From an uncultured euryarchaeote (GTDB lineage Archaea > Thermoplasmatota > Poseidoniia > Poseidoniales > Thalassarchaeaceae): 5,584 nucleotides of DNA. The translations under genes and the position numbers were made by a program. The stretch is from the NCBI GenBank assembly GCA_937897085.1, contig CALCOR010000010.1:1-5584 (forward strand), written 5' to 3'. This document shows, one piece after another, positions 1 through 5,584 of this stretch (the first letter of the stretch is position 1; each line of letters opens with the position of its first letter). The notes under the pieces were generated by a model. That model ran no database searches and was not told the origin of the DNA. It saw nothing but the letters and a program-made list of their open reading frames with translations.

Positions 1-7
1 GATTACC

Positions 8-33
8 CAATTGAAGATTGAGTTTTTCAATTG
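8..33. repeat. Inverted repeat, 8-bp perfect arms, upstream of the carboxyltransferase gene
   Basis: CAATTGAA at 8-15 is the exact reverse complement of TTCAATTG at 26-33, with a 10-base spacer. As RNA the stem could extend by a G-U and an A-U pair, leaving a 6-base loop. Each arm also contains the self-palindrome CAATTG. The stem is AT-rich and is followed by TAGTTTT on the plus strand. It could therefore be a weak terminator for a gene left of the window, or a dimeric repressor site for the gene at 94. The sequence does not decide between these. Confidence 0.4.
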
Positions 34-43
34 TAGTTTTGTG

Positions 44-85
44 GAGAATACTCCTCCGCTTTCGTGATGGACCGGCAGTATTCTC
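44..85. repeat. Inverted repeat, 9-bp perfect arms, just before the carboxyltransferase start
   Basis: GAGAATACT at 44-52 is the exact reverse complement of AGTATTCTC at 77-85, separated by 24 bases. It ends eight bases before the GTG at 94. It could be a split operator or a leader hairpin that covers the start region. No Shine-Dalgarno sequence is visible between it and the GTG, and I could not identify a convincing archaeal TATA/BRE or bacterial -35/-10 pair in bases 1-93. The function is inferred only from position and symmetry. Confidence 0.4.
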
Positions 86-93
86 ACCGCTGA

Positions 94-1659
94 GTGAGCC
101 CCCCCGCACGCGGCAGTTCGGAACTCTCCGAGGACTTGGCGTGGCGGCGCCAGCAGGCGGAGAGTGGAGGGGGGCGAGCCAAGATCGAGGGACTCAGGGC
201 TGAGGGCAGGGGAACAGCGCGCGAACGGCTGGATTCGCTGCTCGATGAGGGCTCTTTCGTTGAGGTCGACACGTTCGTCACCCACCGCAACCAGGAGTAC
301 AACCTGCACATGCACCCGTTCGAGGGCGATGGGGTCGTGTGCGGCCACGGCTCGATTGATGGTAGGAGGATTTTCTGCTTCTCACAGGACTTCTCCGTGT
401 TCGGCGGCTCGATGGGTGAGATGCACGCCCTGAAGATCACGAAGGTGGTCGAGATGGCCGAACGAGCGAGGATTCCCTTGGTGGGAATCTGGGACGGTGG
501 CGGCCAGCGTGCGCACGACGGCGTCCATTCGCTCGCCGGCACTGGAGAGTTGCTCGACCGACTGGTCGCCTGCAGCGGCAGGATCCCCATGATCAGCCTC
601 GTGCTGGGACCAGTCGTGGGCGTGTCAGCGCTGGCCGCAGCCCTCACCGACTTCGTGGTGCTCGGCTCCGAGCATGGGCAGTTGTTCCTCTCCAGTCCGC
701 TGGAGACCGAGGAGACCGCCACCGCCGAGATGACTGCTGCGGAACTGGGCGGTGCCGAAGTGCACGCCAGCCGTTCGGGAATCGCCTGCCTGATCGCTGA
801 CGGAGAGGAGGATGCGACGAACATTGTGGCCGAACTGCTGTCATTCCTGCCCGATCACTGCTTGGCTGAACCACCTGAACTCAGAAGTCCCGACGACTCG
901 GAGCGTGAGTGCCCGGAACTCGCTTCCATCGTGCCAGACGACCCGAACCGCCCCTACGACATCACGCACATCGTCACCGCGTTGGCCGACGACGGACAGT
1001 TCGTGGAATTGTTCCCCAACTACGCCGACAACATCGTCGTAGGATTCGCCCGATTAGCCGGCTGTCCGATCGGTATCATCGCCAACCAGCCGAAGGTGCT
1101 CGCCGGCTGCCTTGACATCGATGCGAGCATCAAGGCGGCGCGGTTCATCCGTACTTGTGACTGCTTCAACATCCCACTGCTCACCTTCGTGGACGTGCCC
1201 GGCTTCCTTCCTGGAACCGTTCAGGAATGGGGCGGCATCATCCGGCATGGGGCCAAACTGCTCTACGCATACGCGGAAGCGACGGTCCCCAAACTCACCG
1301 TGGTCACCCGCAAGGCCTACGGTGGCGCCTACCTCGCCATGTCCTGCAAGCACCTTCGCTCCGACTACAACATCGCCTGGCCATCCGGAGAACTCGCTGT
1401 CATGGGTGCCGAGGGCGCGGTTGCCATCATTCACCGCCGTGAACTGAAGGCTGCTGAGGATTCCGCCGCCACCCAAGCGAATCTGGTAGCGGACTACAAG
1501 CGTAAGTTCGGTGACCCGTATGTGGCGGCAAAGCACGGCTGGCTCGACGATGTCATCGAACCTGCAGAGACCCGCATCCGACTCATCCGTGCGTTGCGCC
1601 TACTGCGTAGCAAGAGAGAACTGCGTCCACCGCGCAAGCACGGCAACATCCCCCTGTAG
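94..1659 (+). CDS. pccB: Acyl-CoA carboxylase, carboxyltransferase (beta) subunit, PccB/AccD5 type
   Basis: This cytoplasmic subunit moves the carboxyl group from carboxybiotin to an acyl-CoA; in the family the substrate is propionyl-CoA (giving methylmalonyl-CoA), acetyl-CoA or similar. The 521-residue length is typical. Visible landmarks are GTARERLDSLLDEGSF (40-55), FSQDFSVFGGSMGEMHA (96-112), ELGGAEVHASRSGIA (217-231), PNRPYD (284-289), ANQPKVLAGCLDI (330-342), AARFIRTCD (348-356), LTFVDVPGFLPG (363-374), AYAEATVP (392-399), RKAYGGAY (406-413), AVMGAEGAV (435-443) and the C-terminal KHGNIPL. Two N-terminal catalytic-loop motifs are unusual: DGGGQRAHDG (134-143) for the usual DSGGARIQEG, and GPVVGVS (172-178) for GPCAGGA. 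The GTG at 94 directly follows an in-frame TGA, so no longer start is possible. The family N-terminus (LSEDLAWRR onward) begins about ten residues in, so a TTG at 136 is a less likely alternative. No ribosome site is visible. The gene ends 11 bases from the converging surface-protein gene. No biotin carboxylase or biotin carrier gene lies in the window. The family is certain; the acyl substrate and the gene symbol are less so. Confidence 0.95.
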   Translation: MSPPARGSSELSEDLAWRRQQAESGGGRAKIEGLRAEGRGTARERLDSLLDEGSFVEVDTFVTHRNQEYNLHMHPFEGDGVVCGHGSIDGRRIFCFSQDFSVFGGSMGEMHALKITKVVEMAERARIPLVGIWDGGGQRAHDGVHSLAGTGELLDRLVACSGRIPMISLVLGPVVGVSALAAALTDFVVLGSEHGQLFLSSPLETEETATAEMTAAELGGAEVHASRSGIACLIADGEEDATNIVAELLSFLPDHCLAEPPELRSPDDSERECPELASIVPDDPNRPYDITHIVTALADDGQFVELFPNYADNIVVGFARLAGCPIGIIANQPKVLAGCLDIDASIKAARFIRTCDCFNIPLLTFVDVPGFLPGTVQEWGGIIRHGAKLLYAYAEATVPKLTVVTRKAYGGAYLAMSCKHLRSDYNIAWPSGELAVMGAEGAVAIIHRRELKAAEDSAATQANLVADYKRKFGDPYVAAKHGWLDDVIEPAETRIRLIRALRLLRSKRELRPPRKHGNIPL

Positions 1660-1670
1660 TGCCGGGCTGT

Positions 1671-4600
1671 TCACTGTTCGGGATCGCTACGCCACGCCAT
1701 GAACAAGAGCACAGCGCCACCGAGTAACGCCACCAGACCGCCTACGACCCAAACCATCGGCGGTATGGACGGGCTGCCCCCCGTAGTGGATGTCGTGGGT
1801 GCATTGGGATCATTCTTGTCGAGCCAGAAGGAGGTGTCGGGGCTGGTGTCCTCACCGTCGAAAACTCTCAGGTTGAGTTCGTGGTCTCCGTAGGTGAGCC
1901 CATGAGCGAGCAGGTCGAGTTGGCACTCCCATGAGGAAGCGGTCTCGCCCGCGCGGGCACAGGAGGGTGAGAGTTCCTGCCAGTTGGCGTCATCCCAGTT
2001 GTACTGCACGACCCACGGACCCTCGCTGTCCAGATCGGTGACCGTGAAGCGCTGTTTGGACACGTTGTCCTCGAACTGCCCCGGCTCTTGCCATTCGACG
2101 GTTATGATGTCATTAACCGATTCTACGATGATGCGCATCGGCTGCCGCACCACGTCTTCTCCCGCTGTCGCCACCACCGCCCAGTTCACGCTGTTGCCAT
2201 TCCAGTCGGCCTCGGGTATGATCCTCAGATACTGATGCCATATGCTGACATTGACTACCGGCTCACCCGCCTCCAAGGTGACATTCACCTCCTCTCCATC
2301 CGGGTCGTAGACCAGGTCGGAGAGCTTCATGTCGAGAATCTCATCCTCCGCGAGCGTGATTTCGGTGAAGTTGAATCGCGGCGCATCCGGAACTGATGCC
2401 ACCTGCACACCCACGATGAGAGAGAGCGGCTCGCTCGTGCCATCGGACATCGAGACATTCACAGTGCCGCTGCCGTGCCAGTCGAGCTCGCCCTGAACCG
2501 TCAGCACAGTACCTTCAACGCTGGCGACTATGCCCTGTGATGCGTTCACCGACTCGACGACCGTTGTCGCACCCTCCTCGTCGTAGACGAACTGCGAGAG
2601 TTCGAGTGTGAACGGCTCATCCTCCTGCAGTTGCAGCATCCCGGGGTCCGATACCACCTGCAGTTGATCGTCGACGGCGGTCACTGTCACGTCGAAGCAG
2701 ATCTCGATCGTGAACGAGGTCTGCTGGGGTGGGACCACGTCGCGCACGTCCACGCAGATGTTGCCGGCGCCATCTTCTGTCCGTGACTCCCAATCGGTGT
2801 CATCCTGCAGGACGAGTCGTTCGGGGGTTGGAAACTCTGGTGACAGAGACACCGGCGGCTCGCCTGCGGTCAGAGATGGTGTGCGGGCGGTGTCGAACTC
2901 TACGTCGTGTCCGTCCACATCCGTGGCCAGCGCGGTCACGTTGACCACGAGGCTGCTGCCCTCCTCCATCACGAAAGACGGCATCGGATCGACCGGACTG
3001 GGAGGAGCGTTGGCCCGCTCGAACGAGGTGATCACCCGGGCTCCCATGTGATCGACGGACACCCTAAGCAGCGCGTTGTGGAATCCGGGCGCCACGCCGA
3101 AGGGGGAGATATCGCATGTGGCGATGTCACTGCTGGTGTTCCACGAGCCGGCAGTCCAGTTGGTCGATGACCCGATGATGCGGCACTCAACAGTGAGGTT
3201 GGAAGGTGGTGAGCCGAGATCCCGCTCGGATACGCTCGCCTCCATGTGAATCATCTCCGAAATGGTGACTGCTGATGTGGAATCGTGCAGCGTCCAGGTG
3301 GAATTGAGCACATCGAACAGCCAGGTTTGGTCGGATTGACCATCGACCAGGTAACCGCCGAACAACACGAGTCGCTCGGCGTGAGAATCCCAACTCATAG
3401 TGGACCACTGCGCGGCGGGCGGTCCAGTGGTCGTCAACTCCTGCCAGGTCAATTGCTGCATGTCGAACGCCCATAGATCACCGAGGTAGCCCTTGCTGCT
3501 CACCCCACCCCACAGGTAGGCTACCTGTTGCTTGCGGTCGACAGCGTATGCAGCTGCGGAACGAGCCTCCGGATGCGCGCCGGGAAGTTGCATCCTTGAC
3601 CAGGAGTTGCTCTCGCGGTTGAACATCCACGTCTCGTTGCTGTGGTTGCCATCAACGTCCATTCCCCCGAACAGGAACGTTCGGTTCCACGCCGGTGAGT
3701 AGAACATCGCTGGGCTGACGATTCCTGTCGGCGAGTTGCTGGTGTTCAGGCTCTGCCAGACTCCTGATGCGGGATTGAATGACCAGGTTTCATTGTAGAA
3801 ATCCAAAGCAGAGACATTCCTGCCACCGTAGAGCAAGTACGTTTCATCACCAGCGTCCCAGACAATGCTGGAATAGCCGGTCGCGTTCGGTCTCAGTCCC
3901 GCTGGATATTCCGACCAAGTCCCCGACCAGCCATTCCAACGCCACAGGTCTCCGCTGCTGTCAGCGACTCCGTAGAGCAAACCGTCAGCCACTCCGTCGC
4001 TGGCGAATGCTGGAGCGAGCAAGTCTCCCGGTCGACCGGAACTGGAATCTGACTGCCAATATCCTGAATCGGACATGTCGAGTGACCAGGTGTCATCGAG
4101 ATAGGGCAGTTCAGGCCAATCCCAGAACATGCCACCGTGGAGGATGGTGCGGTTGGAGAGCGGGTCGAAGAACATCGTAGAGGAGTAGCGTGCACGCGGG
4201 CCGTCGGTGATTGAAGCAGATAGATCGATGTGGTAGAATTGATCGCCTCGTAGATCCTCGGTGACGTAGGACATCGAGTCTGTCGGGTCGTCGGGGTCCG
4301 ACTCCCTGCTGCTCGCAGCATACCAGCTCGCATCGTCTCCCTTCAGAACCAGATCGAGGTAGGGAATGACGCTGTCCAACGCGTGCTGCTGCTGTTCCGT
4401 CTCATCGATGGTCGCGGACCCATCCCACAGGTTGTCCCATAACGACTGGTCGTCTTCGTACTGAACGTGATTCCCCCCCACCACCTCAAGCAGTTGCCAC
4501 CCTCCAGGCCAGCGAGTCAGGAAGGGATCTATGTGCTCGTCAGCCGGTGCAACCTCGTCGACTGTCCCGGTGAGGAACAGGGAATGAGCGGGCATCGGCA

Positions 4601-5264
4601 GTTCGGACACCGGTACCGAGGTGCCCGTGTCGTCGGTGTCCAATCCGAGTCCGAACAGGGCGCGTGGTGGCTCCCGTAAACCGCTGCTGTCGAGTGCCGC
4701 CCAACGACCCTGAACGACCGCCGCGAGTGCGGCTCCTCGTCCATGACCACTTATTCCCCAGTGGTCCATGTCGATGCATCCTTGGATTCCCTGTGGGTCA
4801 GAATTCAGGCCCCCTGTGTAGTTCATGTTGCCCATCCGAGCAATGAGTTCCCAGTGATCCAAGACAGCATTCCACGCATCGTCTCCGGCGCGATGCTCGT
4901 CTATCGTCAGAGCGATGTATCCTGCTCTGGCGAGTCCCTCACCGATCCACGAGTAGGAGTCCTCTCCTTCCCCCTCGTCAGCGTGGAAGGCGACCCATGG
5001 ATAGGGCGACCAAGCGCAGTCCACCACGACACCTTCGCCCTCCGAACCTGAGGGGTAGTAGATGCGAGCGCTGTACTGTTCATTCTGCGAATCCAACAAG
5101 GTGAGAGCCTGCCATCCGGCCCCAAACCGGTCGGCTGCCAACGGCTGCGAGAAGTTCGGAGATTCCTCCTTGGTGGCGGCTGTGGCAGCAGGCGCAAGCA
5201 GAGCAAGACTGGCCAACAGCATCAGCAGCGAGAGCAGGAGCGCCGACCCACGCGTGCGAGGCAT
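1671..5264 (-). CDS. Large membrane-anchored surface protein: pseudo-alpha/beta-hydrolase, kelch propeller and cadherin-like repeats
   Basis: Exported, membrane-anchored protein of 1197 residues, with its bulk outside the cell. From the ATG the order is: signal peptide (about 1-29, MPRTRG then a Leu/Ala core, cleavage near ATA/A); alpha/beta-hydrolase-like domain (about 64-313); six kelch-type blades (about 359-660) with HGG, YGV, YGG, FGG, WGG and FGG turns, most followed by D/E-x-W-x-F and a closing Trp; Ig-like domain (about 665-751); three cadherin-like repeats (about 759-865, 867-960, 962-1052) with EDE, YDPDG/YDEEG and DWNG/DWHG motifs; another beta-sandwich (about 1055-1149); Ser/Thr/Pro-rich linker; transmembrane helix (about 1170-1191); tail RSDPEQ. 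The hydrolase elbow reads GHGRG (Gly175 for Ser), although Asp236 (GTVDEVAP) and His266 (GGNHV) fit the other triad positions. The eight Cys pair within domains. About 21 N-x-S/T sequons suggest heavy N-glycosylation. Likely role: adhesion, or recognition of polysaccharide or protein; the ligand is unknown. The ATG at 5264 is preferred for its compact signal peptide and an AGAGG eight bases upstream. A GTG at 5315 would add 17 residues and overlap the preceding stop codon. Blade 2 is degenerate. Confidence 0.93.
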   Translation of the reverse strand: MPRTRGSALLLSLLMLLASLALLAPAATAATKEESPNFSQPLAADRFGAGWQALTLLDSQNEQYSARIYYPSGSEGEGVVVDCAWSPYPWVAFHADEGEGEDSYSWIGEGLARAGYIALTIDEHRAGDDAWNAVLDHWELIARMGNMNYTGGLNSDPQGIQGCIDMDHWGISGHGRGAALAAVVQGRWAALDSSGLREPPRALFGLGLDTDDTGTSVPVSELPMPAHSLFLTGTVDEVAPADEHIDPFLTRWPGGWQLLEVVGGNHVQYEDDQSLWDNLWDGSATIDETEQQQHALDSVIPYLDLVLKGDDASWYAASSRESDPDDPTDSMSYVTEDLRGDQFYHIDLSASITDGPRARYSSTMFFDPLSNRTILHGGMFWDWPELPYLDDTWSLDMSDSGYWQSDSSSGRPGDLLAPAFASDGVADGLLYGVADSSGDLWRWNGWSGTWSEYPAGLRPNATGYSSIVWDAGDETYLLYGGRNVSALDFYNETWSFNPASGVWQSLNTSNSPTGIVSPAMFYSPAWNRTFLFGGMDVDGNHSNETWMFNRESNSWSRMQLPGAHPEARSAAAYAVDRKQQVAYLWGGVSSKGYLGDLWAFDMQQLTWQELTTTGPPAAQWSTMSWDSHAERLVLFGGYLVDGQSDQTWLFDVLNSTWTLHDSTSAVTISEMIHMEASVSERDLGSPPSNLTVECRIIGSSTNWTAGSWNTSSDIATCDISPFGVAPGFHNALLRVSVDHMGARVITSFERANAPPSPVDPMPSFVMEEGSSLVVNVTALATDVDGHDVEFDTARTPSLTAGEPPVSLSPEFPTPERLVLQDDTDWESRTEDGAGNICVDVRDVVPPQQTSFTIEICFDVTVTAVDDQLQVVSDPGMLQLQEDEPFTLELSQFVYDEEGATTVVESVNASQGIVASVEGTVLTVQGELDWHGSGTVNVSMSDGTSEPLSLIVGVQVASVPDAPRFNFTEITLAEDEILDMKLSDLVYDPDGEEVNVTLEAGEPVVNVSIWHQYLRIIPEADWNGNSVNWAVVATAGEDVVRQPMRIIVESVNDIITVEWQEPGQFEDNVSKQRFTVTDLDSEGPWVVQYNWDDANWQELSPSCARAGETASSWECQLDLLAHGLTYGDHELNLRVFDGEDTSPDTSFWLDKNDPNAPTTSTTGGSPSIPPMVWVVGGLVALLGGAVLLFMAWRSDPEQ

Positions 5265-5272
5265 CACAGATG

Positions 5273-5277
5273 CCTCT
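5273..5277 (-). promoter_or_regulatory. Candidate ribosome binding site for the surface protein
   Basis: Read on the minus strand, AGAGG lies eight bases before the ATG at 5264. No comparable purine-rich site precedes the alternative GTG at 5315. This, together with the clean signal peptide that begins at the ATG, is the reason for choosing the shorter start. It is a five-base match, so it is supportive rather than conclusive. Confidence 0.45.
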
Positions 5278-5311
5278 GCGTTCTCGGCCTTTGAACCGCT
5301 CGCTACCTCGC

Positions 5312-5584
5312 TCACATGACTGCGAGTTGTTCGACAGCATCGCTGAGTTCCGGCAGGGATTCAGCAAGGCCCGGCCTGAACAAGAGCCGCCACGCGGCAA
5401 GGTGCTGGGCGGCGAGCAGCCAGCGACCGTCCAGAACCAGATGATCTCCTTCGCTGCGCGTCGTCACTACCGGCCCAAGCCCATATGCTGCTGACACGAC
5501 AAGATCGGGACCATCGGCAGGTGACGCTGAACTCGGATGTGCCGTGATCTCCGAATCAACAGGACTCGACGGATGGACGTCGAA
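5312..5584 (-). CDS. 3' end of an unidentified gene running off the right edge
   Basis: The minus strand is open from the window edge for 90 codons to a TGA at 5314-5312. The visible end is rich in Ser, Pro, Asp and Ala (for example HPSSPVDSEITAHPSSASPA), then becomes an ordered-looking stretch (LVVSAAYGLGPVVTTR, LVLDGRWLLAAQHLAAW) and ends in an amphipathic, Leu-rich segment (LAESLPELSDAVEQLAVM). I do not recognise a family. There is no signal peptide or membrane segment in this part, and a GTG at 5497 could be a start but the frame stays open beyond it. Its stop overlaps the upstream GTG candidate of the surface-protein gene as GTGA and lies 47 bases before the preferred ATG, so the two genes may be co-transcribed. 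GC-rich codon third positions and the same-strand arrangement support it being real, but a chance open frame in GC-rich DNA is possible. Confidence 0.6.
   Translation of the reverse strand, partial: FDVHPSSPVDSEITAHPSSASPADGPDLVVSAAYGLGPVVTTRSEGDHLVLDGRWLLAAQHLAAWRLLFRPGLAESLPELSDAVEQLAVM

Noticed and set aside
1..21. Short open stretch at the left edge ending in TGA at 19-21, possibly the tail of an upstream plus-strand gene
   Set aside because: Six codons give no evidence of coding, and the AT-rich composition matches intergenic DNA.
18..203. Small plus-strand open frame overlapping the control region and the start of the carboxyltransferase
   Set aside because: Most of it overlaps the carboxyltransferase in another frame. 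Its N-terminal hydrophobic run comes from the AT-rich control region and is too short to support a gene.
84..824. Long open frame of 246 codons on the minus strand
   Set aside because: It lies wholly opposite the carboxyltransferase gene. Its translation is Ser/Pro/Arg-rich with no recognisable motif, as expected for an antisense shadow of GC-rich coding DNA.
1054..1536. Open frame of 160 codons on the minus strand
   Set aside because: It is antisense to the most conserved part of the carboxyltransferase and shows no family motif of its own.
1641..1664. Possible hairpin CGGCA/TGCCG between the convergent genes as a shared terminator
   Set aside because: The stem is only five base pairs with a 14-base loop, and no T-run follows on either strand.
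3893..4333. Open frame of 146 codons on the minus strand in another frame of the surface gene
   Set aside because: It overlaps the kelch region completely, is Thr/Pro/Arg-rich and has no start signal; the kelch frame is clearly the coding one.
4746..4757. Ser in GISG just before the hydrolase elbow as an alternative nucleophile
   Set aside because: G-I-S-G-H does not satisfy G-x-S-x-G, and the turn glycines align with GHGRG two residues later.

Overview
The window holds two complete genes that converge tail to tail, plus the 3' end of a third. It runs as follows: a short AT-rich control region (1-93); a plus-strand acyl-CoA carboxylase carboxyltransferase (94-1659); an 11-base gap; a very large minus-strand cell-surface protein (5264 down to 1671); and, on the same strand just upstream of it, the end of an unidentified gene that runs off the right edge (5584 to 5312). 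I see no rRNA, tRNA, CRISPR array, transposon or phage gene. There is no gene-free stretch longer than 93 bases.

The carboxyltransferase is a full-length PccB/AccD5-type protein of 521 residues that ends in the family's usual Lys-His-Gly-Asn-Ile-Pro-Leu tail. Its C-terminal half is close to the family consensus, but two motifs in the N-terminal half are altered: the glycine-rich DSGGAR-type loop and the first oxyanion-hole loop. Its biotin carboxylase and biotin carrier partners are not in the window.

The surface protein (1197 residues from the preferred ATG) is a mosaic. In order it has a signal peptide, an alpha/beta-hydrolase-like domain, a six-blade kelch propeller, an Ig-like domain, three cadherin-like repeats, a further beta-sandwich, a Ser/Thr/Pro linker, one transmembrane helix and a six-residue tail. 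The most interesting observation is that the hydrolase domain has Gly where the nucleophilic Ser should be, while the candidate acid and His remain. It therefore looks like a pseudo-enzyme reused as a binding or structural head. About 21 of its 44 Asn residues sit in N-x-S/T sequons, and all eight Cys fall into likely domain-internal pairs. Both fit an exported, glycosylated surface protein.

Organism: the coding DNA is GC-rich, spacing is compact and GTG starts are available. Large kelch/cadherin-type surface proteins with a C-terminal membrane anchor and many sequons suggest a marine planktonic archaeon of the Poseidoniales (Marine Group II) type. This is inference from style, because no phylogenetic marker is present and a bacterium cannot be excluded. 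The metabolic gene and the surface-protein gene are on opposite strands and show no sign of working together. The surface gene may share a transcript with the partial gene upstream of it.
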